Origin: Pedobacter cryoconitis
GTDB lineage: Bacteria; Bacteroidota; Bacteroidia; Sphingobacteriales; Sphingobacteriaceae
Length of the DNA: 64,000 bases
Assembly (NCBI RefSeq): GCF_001590605.1
Contig: NZ_CP014504.1
Location: 2,914,001 to 2,978,000 of the forward strand
Direction of reading: 5' to 3'
The notes below the pieces were generated by a model, which saw only the letters and a program-made list of their open reading frames with translations, was not told the DNA's origin and made no database searches. A program made the position numbers and the translations under genes. Shown here in pieces: positions 36,494 to 46,446 of the stretch (position 1 is its first letter; the number at the start of each line of letters is the position of its first letter).

Positions 36494-39400
36494 TTATAAT
36501 CCAATTTTTAAAGAAATAATCACCTGCTTTTGTAAAGGCTGGGCTACGCCTCCAGCGTTGAAAAATTCGGGATCTTGTCCTTCCAGTCTCTTATCCGCAA
36601 AAAACAACATTAGATTAGTACCAGCAGCTGTCAGCGACATATTGTTCATCCCTATCGCGTTGGCAAACTTTGCAGGTAATTGATAGGCTAATGACAGATA
36701 TTTCAACCGGGCAAAACCACCATTGGCAACTCTTGCTGAGGAGAGGTCATAATTGTTATATGGATAAGTTCCTGATGGCATATTGTAATTATTGATGGCA
36801 TCCAGAATAGACGGAATATTGGTTTTTGTTTCATCACCAGGCAGTATCCATCTGTTTCTGAATTCTGTTGGCATTGCATCAAGATCTGAATATGTAGGTT
36901 TGAATGAAGGGTTTAACCTTACTTTATTACCAGCCTGGTAGGTGATCTGTGCAGTTAAAGTAAAAGCTTTATAGCGAAAGCTATTGCTAAAACCGCCCGA
37001 ATAAGGAGGATCTACCGGCCCTTCATACTTCAGGTATTTAGTTTCAATATCCTGTAAATTAACTTTCTGGCTAACCACTCCTTGTTCGTTGATGAAAAGA
37101 GGAACACCTGTATTATGGTCTAATCCCTGGAAATCAAGAGAATATAAAGAACTTACAGGAAGCCCGAGCCTATTGGCACCTGTTGGTACTAACATGTCAA
37201 AAATAACAGGCTGGTCTTTGGTATTGGTAATCTTATTGGCTGCATAAGAGAATATCAATGTCGATCTCCAGCCCCAGTCTTTTTGTCTGATGATTTCACC
37301 AGAAACAGAAAACTCAATTCCATGCGATTTTAAATTAGCATAGTTTCCGGTTTTTACAACCTGTCCGCCAATTCCACTGCTTCTTAAGTTTCCAATCAGG
37401 TCGAAACCTTTTTTATTGTATACATCAGCTGTAATGTTAAGTCTGTTACTGAAAAATCCTGCGTCCACACCAATATTACCTGAATATTGTTTTTCATAAG
37501 TCAAATCCGAATTCTCCAGATCTTGTATTCTGATACCAGATTCAATTTCTGAGGAATAAGGTCTGAGTGTATTAGCTGTCCGCAATACCAATGCTGAATT
37601 TGTTGCATTACCTGTACTGGCAGACAGACCATAACTCGCTCTTAGTTTCAAGTTACTGATCACGGTCACCTCTTTAATAAATGCTTCCTGATCAATATTC
37701 CATGAACCACTCACACTCCATGTTGGCAACCATCTTGCCTGTGGTGATTGACCTAATTGGTTAGAACCATCATATCTGGCTGCTGCACTCAAATTGTAGC
37801 GGCCGTCGAAAGTATAGCCAGCAGTTGCGTAAAAGGAAGCAAAACGATCATACGTTTTACCCATTCCGTAATATTGCCTGTTCTGCTCTACTCCTTGTTT
37901 GATAATTTTATAATTAACAAGTGGGATCCCACCGTTTTCATATTGGTAACCAAAACCATTGTTAAACGCATTTTGTCTGTCGGCTGATCTGAGCTCCTGG
38001 CCTACAAGAAGATTCAGATCGTGTTTACCAAAACTTCTGATATAAGTCAGGTTGTTTCTTAAATTATAAGTAGCCAATGAGTTATCTGTACGATTATATA
38101 AACCCCCGGCAGCCATAACCACTTCTGGCAAAGCATTTGGATTGTCTGAATCTTTGTATAAATAAGTATTCGCATTAGCGATCTGTGAATTATAATTAGC
38201 TCGGTATGCATTTGCTCTGTTGGAGTTTTCATTTACTAAATTTTCCTGAGTCGTTTTAGCATAACGAACAGCACCAAGGAATTCATATTTCAAATAAGGG
38301 TCTACTTTATAAGCTAGATTCAACTGTAATTTCACATCAAGATCTGTCAATTTGATCTTGTTATTTTGCAGCTCATTGATAATATTGAATGGCGCATAAT
38401 TCATTCTGAAATATTCCAGGTTACCCTGGTCATCATAAGGAGTCAAGGCACGGCTTGTATTTAAGGCATAGCTATAAGGGTTGATATCAAACTCCCTGTT
38501 AAACTTTCCAAAAACAGGGTCAGCTGAACGGTTGATAGTACCTGGTGCCTGTTGATCTCTGAAGGACGCTGTGGTGATGATGCCTCCGCTAAGTTTTTTG
38601 GAAAAATTATAAGTATTCTGTGAATTAAAAGTATAGCGTTTTACTTTATCAGCAATGGTCCATCCATTATCATCATAATAACTTATTGAAGTATAATGTT
38701 GTGCTTTATCAGTTCCACTGGAAATACTGATGGAGTGCTCTTGTGTTAAAGTGTTACGAAATAACAGATGAAACCAATCTGTATTGGCATTTGCATATCT
38801 GCTCAAAAATGCGTTACGTGCATCAGGGGTATTCTCCAGAAGAAATTTACCTGTTGTGGGATCAACAGTTTGAAGGTCGTTGTACATTTTTCCAAATACG
38901 CCTACATTTGACCGGTTTCCAATATCTTTCAGGTTAAGCATCCCCTTTCCATACATTTCAGAATAAATAGACATCTGATCTGCTGAATTTGAGATATTAA
39001 AACTACTATAGGTGGGACGCAATTGTGAACTGAAATTACCCGTATAGTTAATTTGCAAATTCCCGTTTTTCCCTTTTTTAGTGGTAATGACAACTACTCC
39101 GTTCATTGCTCTTGCGCCATAAAGTGAAGTGGCTGCAACGTCTTTTAATACATAAATATCTTCAACGTCATTCATGTTAATCCCTGCAACTGATGATCCT
39201 AAAAGCGTAGTCGCATCCCCACTGGAAAGCTGATCATTCGTTACATCGATGACATCTTCCAATGCAATACCATCTACTACCCATAAAGGCTTGTTTGAAC
39301 CGGTTAATGAAGTAACACCACGGATCCTGATTTTCGGCGCAGAACCAAAGGTACCAGATACATTCTGAATAGAAACCCCGGCTACTTTACCTTCCAGTGC

Positions 39401-40168
39401 ACGGCCGATATCTAAAGATCCGGTCTGTCTGAGTTCATCGCCTTTTAGTTTTACAGATGAACCGGTGAATTTTTTCTTATCTAACTGCTGATAACCAGTG
39501 ATTACCGTTTCTTTCAGGTTTGTTGAGCTTTCTTCCAGTTTAATGGCTAAAACCGGATTATTCTCTGATACCCTGACTTCATGTGGTTTAAAGCCGATTT
39601 TCGTAAAAACCAGTATGGCACCTTTCTGGACACTAATGGTAAATTTACCATCTGCGTCTGTTTGCCTGGTATTCGTGGTTCCTTTCTCAGTAATGTTCAC
39701 GCCAAAAACAGTCTCACTCCTTCCATCGTTCTGGGTAAAGGTTACAGCTCCTTTCACGGTAACAGGATCAGGAGCACGATTGGTGAGTGCTTCGATAAAA
39801 GATCTCTCCTTTTCTTTAATGACAACAGTTTTATCGACAATTTCATAAGAGAAGGGCTGATCTTTGAAACATAATTTCAATGCTTCATCTAAAGTGCCAT
39901 TTTGAATCTTTATGTCTACCTTTTTTGCGCTTTCAAGCAGACGTTCATTATAAAAAAACTGATATCCGCTTTGTTTACCCAAATCATTGAAAATTTCTGG
40001 CAATGCGCTGTTTTTCTTATTAAGATTGATCTTTTGGGCTAATCCGGCTGCACTCACATGCATTAATACCGAGAATAGAAGAACGAAGGTTACCTTCATG
40101 GTTCGCCAAATTAGGTTACGGCCCTGCCAATTTTTGGACAGCAGGGGGCAATGAATAATATTATTCAT
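36494..40168 (-). CDS. SusC/RagA family TonB-dependent transporter with STN signalling domain
   Basis: 1224 residues. The start is ATG 40168; an internal Met (residue 24) also gives a good signal peptide ending SAAGLAQ. Domains in order: STN (about 48-115, ALPEIFNDLGKQSGYQFFYNE), carboxypeptidase-like beta-sandwich (about 135-215), plug with GYQQLDKKKFTGSS and DVAATSLYGARAMNGVVVITTKKG, then a beta-barrel ending in LKIGL with aromatic pattern. The STN domain implies signalling to FecR and the sigma factor encoded upstream. Large size agrees with peptide- or glycan-type substrates. Confidence 0.94.
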   Translation of the reverse strand: MNNIIHCPLLSKNWQGRNLIWRTMKVTFVLLFSVLMHVSAAGLAQKINLNKKNSALPEIFNDLGKQSGYQFFYNERLLESAKKVDIKIQNGTLDEALKLCFKDQPFSYEIVDKTVVIKEKERSFIEALTNRAPDPVTVKGAVTFTQNDGRSETVFGVNITEKGTTNTRQTDADGKFTISVQKGAILVFTKIGFKPHEVRVSENNPVLAIKLEESSTNLKETVITGYQQLDKKKFTGSSVKLKGDELRQTGSLDIGRALEGKVAGVSIQNVSGTFGSAPKIRIRGVTSLTGSNKPLWVVDGIALEDVIDVTNDQLSSGDATTLLGSSVAGINMNDVEDIYVLKDVAATSLYGARAMNGVVVITTKKGKNGNLQINYTGNFSSQLRPTYSSFNISNSADQMSIYSEMYGKGMLNLKDIGNRSNVGVFGKMYNDLQTVDPTTGKFLLENTPDARNAFLSRYANANTDWFHLLFRNTLTQEHSISISSGTDKAQHYTSISYYDDNGWTIADKVKRYTFNSQNTYNFSKKLSGGIITTASFRDQQAPGTINRSADPVFGKFNREFDINPYSYALNTSRALTPYDDQGNLEYFRMNYAPFNIINELQNNKIKLTDLDVKLQLNLAYKVDPYLKYEFLGAVRYAKTTQENLVNENSNRANAYRANYNSQIANANTYLYKDSDNPNALPEVVMAAGGLYNRTDNSLATYNLRNNLTYIRSFGKHDLNLLVGQELRSADRQNAFNNGFGYQYENGGIPLVNYKIIKQGVEQNRQYYGMGKTYDRFASFYATAGYTFDGRYNLSAAARYDGSNQLGQSPQARWLPTWSVSGSWNIDQEAFIKEVTVISNLKLRASYGLSASTGNATNSALVLRTANTLRPYSSEIESGIRIQDLENSDLTYEKQYSGNIGVDAGFFSNRLNITADVYNKKGFDLIGNLRSSGIGGQVVKTGNYANLKSHGIEFSVSGEIIRQKDWGWRSTLIFSYAANKITNTKDQPVIFDMLVPTGANRLGLPVSSLYSLDFQGLDHNTGVPLFINEQGVVSQKVNLQDIETKYLKYEGPVDPPYSGGFSNSFRYKAFTLTAQITYQAGNKVRLNPSFKPTYSDLDAMPTEFRNRWILPGDETKTNIPSILDAINNYNMPSGTYPYNNYDLSSARVANGGFARLKYLSLAYQLPAKFANAIGMNNMSLTAAGTNLMLFFADKRLEGQDPEFFNAGGVAQPLQKQVIISLKIGL

Positions 40169-40243
40169 ATTTTTGTTTGGATTGGGTTGATGATTAAACT
40201 GTTTGCAGAAATTGTTAAAGGGTTGGCCCAGTCATTTCAGAAG

Positions 40244-40261
40244 CTCCGATCGCCATCGGGG
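40244..40261. other. small hairpin between fecR and susC
   Basis: CCGAT / ATCGG with a GC-rich 4-base loop, extendable by two weaker pairs, in the 183-bp gap between fecR and susC. It could attenuate transcription between regulator and transporter genes; there is no T-run. Confidence 0.35.
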
Positions 40262-40351
40262 TTTCTGTTTTTCACAGGGTACCCAGTTGTTTAATATAGC
40301 CCGTCGTCTCTGTAGATTTGTTTCATGTAAGTTTGGTTTATGGTTGATTGA

Positions 40352-41545
40352 TTAGTTGATTATCATTTTTCTGCCTTCGATACTGAACTTGATATCGCTC
40401 AGTTGTAATAGCTTGATGAACTTGCCAAGACTGGCAGTTTTAGGGATCTTTCCTGTAAAGCGGTCAGTTGGTACAGTACCCCGGTAAACAATTTCCAGAT
40501 CGTACCATTTTGCAGCTTCACTTAATACATCTTGCAGCTTCGTGCTTTTAAAGTAAAACCAGCCTTCTGTCCAGGCTGTTACCTGTTCAATATCAGCAGG
40601 TACCATGGTAATGGTATTTGCTTTCTGTATAGCTTGTTCTCCTGGTTTCAACAGAATGGTATGCGCAGCCCTCTCTTTTTTTCCGGCGTAACCTAATGAA
40701 GAAACTTTTACTGACCCTTCTAATAAGGTGGTGTGTGTAATGGCATGGTCCGCATAACTGCTGATATTAAAATGGGTACCCAGCACTTCCACTTCTTGTG
40801 TACTCGTTTTGACTTTAAAAGGATGATGTTTGTCTTTTGCCACTTCAAAGTAGGCTTCTCCAATAAGTTCGACCCTGCGCTCTTTTTTAAAAGCAAATGA
40901 TGCAGGATATTTTAAAGAAGATGCTGCATTAAGTTTGATTTTTGAGCCATCTGGTAAAACTACCTGATAGTTTTCTCCGGCTGCAGTGGAAATTGTATTG
41001 TATCCGGAACCTGATGGATTTTCATTACCAGGCTTTGAAATTACGGTATAGATGAGTTCTCCGCTGTTTGTTTTAGTAATAATAACTCCGGCTTCTTCTG
41101 CCAGTTTCCCTTTTACATCATCAGATAAAATGATCTGATGTCCGTTAGCCAGTGTCAGGGTTGCCTTATTTTTCCCCGCTGTAATATGGTTAGCTATTTC
41201 AAGGGTTTTTGTAAGACTATTTTCTGCCGTTTGCTGTCTGTTTACTAAATAAACGGAACCTATAATTAATACTGCCGCTGCCGCAGTCCATTGATACCAG
41301 CGTTTGATTGATCGTACAGGTGTTTTTTCAGAAACCGGATCTTCTTGTGCAGCCAGGTTTGCCCGCTGCAATGTTCCTGCCCAGATTTCTTCTTTCAAAT
41401 GGCTGAAATCTTCTTCGGTTTCAGTAAGATTTTGTTTCAGAATTTCTGCACTATACCAGCTTTCTAACAGTTTAATCTCCGTAGCTGTAGCTGTGCCTGA
41501 ATTATATTTACTAAGAAGATTTAGTGCTTCTTTCTCATTCATCAT
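40352..41545 (-). CDS. FecR family anti-sigma factor
   Basis: 397 residues. A cytoplasmic N-terminal part (1-82), a single transmembrane helix near 84-102 (WYQWTAAAAVLIIGSVYLV), a periplasmic FecR domain with ETYQVVLPDGSKIKLNAASSL-like segments and the VELIGEAYFEVAKDKHHPFKV signature, and a C-terminal DUF4974 part. It holds the ECF sigma factor until the SusC STN domain signals. It lies 62 bp downstream of the sigma gene and 183 bp upstream of susC. Confidence 0.93.
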   Translation of the reverse strand: MMNEKEALNLLSKYNSGTATATEIKLLESWYSAEILKQNLTETEEDFSHLKEEIWAGTLQRANLAAQEDPVSEKTPVRSIKRWYQWTAAAAVLIIGSVYLVNRQQTAENSLTKTLEIANHITAGKNKATLTLANGHQIILSDDVKGKLAEEAGVIITKTNSGELIYTVISKPGNENPSGSGYNTISTAAGENYQVVLPDGSKIKLNAASSLKYPASFAFKKERRVELIGEAYFEVAKDKHHPFKVKTSTQEVEVLGTHFNISSYADHAITHTTLLEGSVKVSSLGYAGKKERAAHTILLKPGEQAIQKANTITMVPADIEQVTAWTEGWFYFKSTKLQDVLSEAAKWYDLEIVYRGTVPTDRFTGKIPKTASLGKFIKLLQLSDIKFSIEGRKMIIN

Positions 41546-41607
41546 CTGAAGTGCTTATTTATAACAATAACCGTTCAGGATGAATCAGGGGGTAGATGAA
41601 TCACTGA

Positions 41608-42192
41608 TTATCTTAAAATAATTAAAATGGCAAGGCTAAAACCTATTTGTTCAATTCTTGGCCTGATAATTTTCAGTGCATTCTGTACTTGTTTTTTGAC
41701 GGTCTGATCTGATAGATTCAGCTTTTCAGCAATCTCCTTGTGAGAAAGGTTCTCTTTACGGCTCAATTCAAATATCTCCCGCATTTTTGGCGGCAGGCTC
41801 TGAATTTCACGCTCAATAATTTTACTGAGCCGCTTTTCATCCAGTTTATCAATGGTATCAGGATCTGTTTCTGAGACGAAAGCAGCAATAGATTTGGCAT
41901 AGTCATGGCGGACTCTGCTTTTTTCAATACTATTCAGGACTTTATTTCTTGCAGCAGTGTATAGCAGGCCACCCAAATTATGATTGGATTTAATCGCTGA
42001 AGCGTTGATCCATAGTTTACTGAATATTTCCTGAATGACATCTTTAGCCTCATCTTCATCCCTGAGCATTTTATAGACTTGTGCGTAGAGAACACTCCAA
42101 TACCGATTATAGATTTCAGTAAATGCAAAGCGGTCACCAGATTTCAATAATTCAATCAGTTCACTATCTGAATACTCACTATACATTCCCAT
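41608..42192 (-). CDS. RNA polymerase ECF-type sigma factor
   Basis: 194 residues (192 if the ATG at 42186 is used). Region 2 (SGDRFAFTEIYNRYWSVLYAQVYKMLRDEDEAKDVIQEIFSKLW) and region 4 (LPPKMREIFELSRKENLSHKEIAEKLNLSDQTVKKQVQNALK) are intact, as in the Bacteroidota-expanded sigma-70 family. First gene of the leftward locus; it should direct transcription of susC and the genes after it when released by FecR. Confidence 0.93.
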   Translation of the reverse strand: MGMYSEYSDSELIELLKSGDRFAFTEIYNRYWSVLYAQVYKMLRDEDEAKDVIQEIFSKLWINASAIKSNHNLGGLLYTAARNKVLNSIEKSRVRHDYAKSIAAFVSETDPDTIDKLDEKRLSKIIEREIQSLPPKMREIFELSRKENLSHKEIAEKLNLSDQTVKKQVQNALKIIRPRIEQIGFSLAILIILR

Positions 42193-42539
42193 AAACTATG
42201 AATTTATAATAATCCGGCAATAAATACAACAAATTTCATCTGAAGGATTTAATTGAAGATCTTTTCTTTTAAAAAACAGCTAATGTTACCTAAAGACTAT
42301 AAGTAAACCTAATTAAAATCTATTAATTAAGAATATTCAGAGAGAAAATAATCCACAACTATAAAAACAGCATAAACAGACAGAATAACTATCTATCTTG
42401 AGCGTATTTAGAAAAGTAATCTAAGAATACGCAACTATATTTTATTCGGATTAATCTTTTTTAGGATAGAAATTGCAGCACACTATTGAAAAAGAAACAA
42501 TGCAATGTAAAAAATCGAGATCTTACTTAAACGGTCCTG
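42193..42539. other. 347-bp intergenic region between sigma factor and secreted-protein gene
   Basis: AT-rich divergent spacer. I see no match to TAnnTTTG on either strand, no strong hairpin and no gene remnant. Confidence 0.45.
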
Positions 42540-43331
42540 ATGAATATCAGACATTATCTCTTTTTTTTGTACCATTGTATACTAATACACCTTATTTTGA
42601 ACTATAAAAAGAGCTACCTCGTACTGCTCCTGTTATTATTTGCATTTTTCGCTAATGGGCAGCAGTTAAAGAAAGTAAAAAATGTTGCCGCATGGAAAAT
42701 AAGCTATGCGCTGGATTTCGGTCAGCCGCAGCAAAAAGAGGCTGCTTCAAAACAAAACCAGGGAGAGCTGGCCATGATGGATCTGGCCATGTCTCTATCC
42801 GGATCTTCGGATGACAGCCCTCCTCTGATTTGTTACCTGAGCCCTGAATATATCAGGGTAGAGCAAAGAGGTTTAGGCGGAAGCATCACTATAGCCGACA
42901 AAAGAGATACTGTAAGCTATTTATTAGATACTTTGGCCAAAACAGCTATGAAATATCCAGCAGCAATGCCTAATATACAAACTGCCATGGCTGGAGATTC
43001 TATGATGGTCATCAGTTCTGCTGATTTTGTGATGCAATTGAAAGAGGGCTCCAAGGTAATTGCAGGAAAAGCCTGCAAGAAAGCAATATTTATTAATCCG
43101 CATTCTCCGGAAAATGTGATTACAGTTTGGTATGCCCCTGAACTTCCCCGTTTGTATTGGCAACAATACAGTTATTTAAAAAGTGTACCAGGTTGTGCAT
43201 TAGCTATCGGAACCTTATCAAGGGGCCTGAACATTGGCATTAAGGCGAGCCTGATTGAGCAGATGACTGTAGCAGAAAGCTTTTTCATCCCCCCGCCTGC
43301 TTATACAATTAATGACGAAATGTCTTATTAA
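42540..43331 (+). CDS. secreted hypothetical protein (GLPGLI-like)
   Basis: 263 residues as the ATG frame. A TTG at 42597 (residue 20) would start a cleaner signal peptide, KKSYLVLLLLLFAFFANGQ, and may be the true start. The mature part resembles GLPGLI/DUF4412-like secreted proteins: early YLSPEYIRVE segment, an ADKRDTVSYLLD strand, then GKACKKAIFINP and VWYAPELP. It lies 8 bp upstream of an NlpC/P60-like gene, so the two probably act together outside the cytoplasm. Function unknown. Confidence 0.65.
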   Translation: MNIRHYLFFLYHCILIHLILNYKKSYLVLLLLLFAFFANGQQLKKVKNVAAWKISYALDFGQPQQKEAASKQNQGELAMMDLAMSLSGSSDDSPPLICYLSPEYIRVEQRGLGGSITIADKRDTVSYLLDTLAKTAMKYPAAMPNIQTAMAGDSMMVISSADFVMQLKEGSKVIAGKACKKAIFINPHSPENVITVWYAPELPRLYWQQYSYLKSVPGCALAIGTLSRGLNIGIKASLIEQMTVAESFFIPPPAYTINDEMSY

Positions 43332-43339
43332 AATCAACC

Positions 43340-43972
43340 ATGCGTAAATTATTGATTTGTGTTTTATCAGCTGTGCTTTTATCTTTTTATGCTAAAGCAC
43401 AGGAAAATATTCAACTAAAATCCGGTGATCTGATTTTCCAGAATTTAGACTGTGGCCCTTTGTGTGATGCAATCAATGCTGTTACACAAGGTTATCAGGG
43501 TAATAAATTCAGTCATATGGGAATGGTGCTGCTTAGAAATGATAGTGTTTTGGTCATTGAGGCCTCAGGCAAAAACGTGCATCTTACACCGCTCCAAACA
43601 TTTTTGTCTAAATCAGCTCATCCGCATTATGTGGGAAGATTAAAACCGGCTTATCAGAAAATAATCCCTGCAGCACTGGCATTTTCAATGGCACAAATGG
43701 GGGTGCTGTATGATGATCAATACTTATATGATAATGGAAAATACTATTGTTCTGAATTGATATATGATGCATTCAAGGCAGCGAATAAGAACAAACCATT
43801 TTTCAAATTATTCCCGATGACTTATAAAGAGCCTGGGTCAGGTGCCTATTTTCCGGTATGGAAAGTGTACTTTGAACACTTAAACATGGAAGTTCCAGAA
43901 GGTAAACCAGGATGTAATCCCGGCGGCATATCTTTATCTGATAAAATTGATATTTTAGGGCAATATAAATAA
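43340..43972 (+). CDS. YiiX/YebB-like NlpC/P60 family cysteine hydrolase
   Basis: 210 residues with a signal peptide (LLICVLSAVLLSFYAKAQ). The permuted NlpC/P60 motifs are visible: LKSGDLIFQN, the catalytic-type histidine in NKFSHMGMVL, and the cysteine in KYYCSELIYDAF. Members hydrolyse amide or ester bonds in cell-wall or lipid substrates. It follows the GLPGLI-like gene by 8 bp and is closed by a terminator at 44064. Substrate unknown. Confidence 0.83.
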   Translation: MRKLLICVLSAVLLSFYAKAQENIQLKSGDLIFQNLDCGPLCDAINAVTQGYQGNKFSHMGMVLLRNDSVLVIEASGKNVHLTPLQTFLSKSAHPHYVGRLKPAYQKIIPAALAFSMAQMGVLYDDQYLYDNGKYYCSELIYDAFKAANKNKPFFKLFPMTYKEPGSGAYFPVWKVYFEHLNMEVPEGKPGCNPGGISLSDKIDILGQYK

Positions 43973-44063
43973 CCGTATATATCAGTTAAAAAGTCATATA
44001 GATATCAAATTAACCGCTAAATTCACGTTTAAATGTGCTTTATTCAATTTTTCATGAATTATC

Positions 44064-44089
44064 CCCGATAATTGGACATTCTTATCGGG
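44064..44089 (+). terminator. rho-independent terminator
   Basis: Arms CCCGATAA / TTATCGGG, 10-base loop, followed by TTTCTGGTTTTA, 91 bp after the NlpC/P60-like gene. Confidence 0.65.
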
Positions 44090-44180
44090 TTTCTGGTTTT
44101 ATATGGCGGGAAATTTGTTAATTTGAGTCGTCAAACATTGGCAGCAAGGCATAAAAAGCAATATTCATAAAAAAAGAAAT

Positions 44181-44957
44181 ATGGCCAACAACGAGCAAGA
44201 AAAAGAGAGTACCAATATTTTATCAATTGATATTGGCGGGACCGGTATCAAAGCCTGCATTTTAAAAGAAAATGGCGAACTATTTTCAGAATATACAAAA
44301 CTGCCAACACCGAAGGATTCTACTCCTGAAAATGTAATTAAAGTTATTCATGAATTGGTTGGCCCACTTACTCCTTATAGTAAAATAGCTATTGGTTTTC
44401 CTGGTTATGTCAAACATGGTATTGTGGAAACAGCTCCCAATTTAGCCAAAAACAAATGGGCAGGTTATCCGCTTGCACAGCATATCAGTGATATTTTAGG
44501 AAAGCCTGTCCGCTTAATTAATGATGCAGATCAACAGGCACTGGGTATTATAGCGGGTAAAGGTTTTGAAATCGTACTTACATTGGGTACAGGTTTCGGC
44601 ACAGCTTTAACTTTTGACGGAGAATTACTTCCGCATCTTGAGCTTTCTCATCTTCCGGTAACAAAAAACAAGGATTATGATGATTATATCGGTGAAAAGG
44701 CATTCCAGAAAGAAGGCGACAAGAAATGGAATGAAAGACTAAAACGAATTATAGAAATTTATAAAACAGTGTTTAACTATGATGTGCTCTACCTTGGAGG
44801 CGGAAATTCTAAACACATCAATTTTGAACTAGAGCACAATATTCACCTTGTTTCTAACAGGGATGGAATAAAAGGCGGTGCAAAATTATGGGCTGCTGAA
44901 GAAAAATATCACGTTTTCACTACCTATCCAAAATCAAATACAACAAATGGAAAGTAA
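44181..44957 (+). CDS. ROK family kinase, polyphosphate glucokinase-like
   Basis: 258 residues, the length of polyphosphate glucokinases rather than of ordinary ROK kinases. The ATP/phosphate loop DIGGTGIKACIL is near the N-terminus, then IGFPGYV, NDADQQALG and the TLGTGFGTALTFDGELLPHLELSHL segment typical of PPGK-type proteins. It should convert glucose to glucose 6-phosphate, the substrate of the zwf product encoded 1.5 kb downstream. It overlaps gnd by 11 bp. Phosphate donor (polyphosphate or ATP) is inferred from family resemblance only. Confidence 0.8.
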   Translation: MANNEQEKESTNILSIDIGGTGIKACILKENGELFSEYTKLPTPKDSTPENVIKVIHELVGPLTPYSKIAIGFPGYVKHGIVETAPNLAKNKWAGYPLAQHISDILGKPVRLINDADQQALGIIAGKGFEIVLTLGTGFGTALTFDGELLPHLELSHLPVTKNKDYDDYIGEKAFQKEGDKKWNERLKRIIEIYKTVFNYDVLYLGGGNSKHINFELEHNIHLVSNRDGIKGGAKLWAAEEKYHVFTTYPKSNTTNGK

Positions 44958-46362
44958 ATTCACATTAGGAATGATAGGCCTTGGTACAATGGGCCGCAAT
45001 TTATTGCTGAACATGGCCGATAAAGGCTTTGCAGTAACAGGTTATGACAAGGATCCGAAAATGATCCAGAAACTTAAGGAAGATGGTGCAAAGCATAATC
45101 TGACGGCCTATAGCTCATTAGAAGATTTTATTGGAAGTCTGGAGTTACCAAGAAGAATTATGCTTCTTGTACCTGCAGGGCCAATTGTTGACAGTGTCAT
45201 CCTGGAGCTTTTACCTTTATTGGATAAAGGTGATATTATTATTGATAGTGGAAACTCTCATTTCACGGATACCAGCAAAAGAGCTGCTGAACTTTCTGGT
45301 CAGGGAATGCATTTCTTCGGCATGGGTATTTCTGGTGGTGAAGAAGGTGCACGTTTCGGCCCAAGCATTATGCCAGGTGGTGATAAAACTGCTTATGGCG
45401 AGATGAAAGAGATTCTGGAAGCAGTTTCTGCTAAAGTAAATGGTGATCCATGTGTGGCTTATATTGGCCCCGGAGCTTCGGGCCACTTTGTGAAAATGGT
45501 ACACAATGGTATAGAGTATGCCATGATGCAGTTGTTAGCTGAGGCTTATGACATTATGAAAAATGCACTTGAATATTCAAATGAGCAGATTCATGATGTA
45601 TTTGAGCAGTGGAACAATGGTCGTTTACAGTCTTTCTTATTAGAAGTGACTAAAGATATCTTTGCTTTTAAGGATGAAAAAACTGGTGGTTACCTGGTGG
45701 ATTACATCAAAGATGAAGCGAAGTCTAAAGGTACTGGAAAATGGACTTCACAAGTGTCAATGGACTTGCAGTTACCGATCCCTTCTATCAATGAGGCAGT
45801 AAGTACAAGGGATTTATCTAAATTCAAAAGCTTACGAACTGCATTGGCCAAAACTTATACTCAGGACAAATATACTGTTGGAGATAAGGATAAGTTTATT
45901 GTTGAACTGGAACAGGCTTTATATTTCGCTGTAATTTCTTCTTATGCGCAAGGCCTTCATTTATTATGGCAGGCATCTATCACTTATGAATATGAATTGA
46001 ATTTACATGAAATCGCACAAATCTGGCGCGGTGGATGTATTATCAGGGCAGAATTCTTAGAAGATATTTACCAGGCTTATAAAAAGCAACCGGATCTGGA
46101 GCATCTTTATGCTGATGCAGGTATCGCAAAAAAATTAGAAGAAATTCTTCCTGGAATGAGATCTGTAGTTAGCCATACCGTATTAACTGGATTAGCTGTT
46201 CCTGCATTTGCTTCTGCCCTGACCTATTTCGATTCGTTAAAAACAGAAAGAATGCCTTCTAATTTGATTCAGGCACAAAGAGACTTTTTTGGTGCACACC
46301 AGTTTGAACGTACTGATGCAGAAGGAACGTTTCATGCGCTCTGGAATCCAGTAAAATCATAA
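44947..46362 (+). CDS. gnd: 6-phosphogluconate dehydrogenase (decarboxylating)
   Basis: 471 residues from ATG 44947, matching the family; the frame extends upstream to 44878 but that part overlaps the kinase. NADP-binding GMIGLGTMGRNLLLNMADKGF, then the catalytic region GPGASGHFVKMVHNGIEYAMMQ and the C-terminal domain. It converts 6-phosphogluconate to ribulose 5-phosphate with NADPH formation. Start overlaps the kinase gene by 11 bp, then zwf and pgl follow: a full oxidative pentose phosphate operon. Confidence 0.96.
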   Translation: MESKFTLGMIGLGTMGRNLLLNMADKGFAVTGYDKDPKMIQKLKEDGAKHNLTAYSSLEDFIGSLELPRRIMLLVPAGPIVDSVILELLPLLDKGDIIIDSGNSHFTDTSKRAAELSGQGMHFFGMGISGGEEGARFGPSIMPGGDKTAYGEMKEILEAVSAKVNGDPCVAYIGPGASGHFVKMVHNGIEYAMMQLLAEAYDIMKNALEYSNEQIHDVFEQWNNGRLQSFLLEVTKDIFAFKDEKTGGYLVDYIKDEAKSKGTGKWTSQVSMDLQLPIPSINEAVSTRDLSKFKSLRTALAKTYTQDKYTVGDKDKFIVELEQALYFAVISSYAQGLHLLWQASITYEYELNLHEIAQIWRGGCIIRAEFLEDIYQAYKKQPDLEHLYADAGIAKKLEEILPGMRSVVSHTVLTGLAVPAFASALTYFDSLKTERMPSNLIQAQRDFFGAHQFERTDAEGTFHALWNPVKS

Positions 46363-46446
46363 TATAAAAGAAATGATCCTGAACGCGTTATTAATGCTAT
46401 AATAAGCGCATTCAGGCTTCATCACTGATAAATAAAATATGCACTA

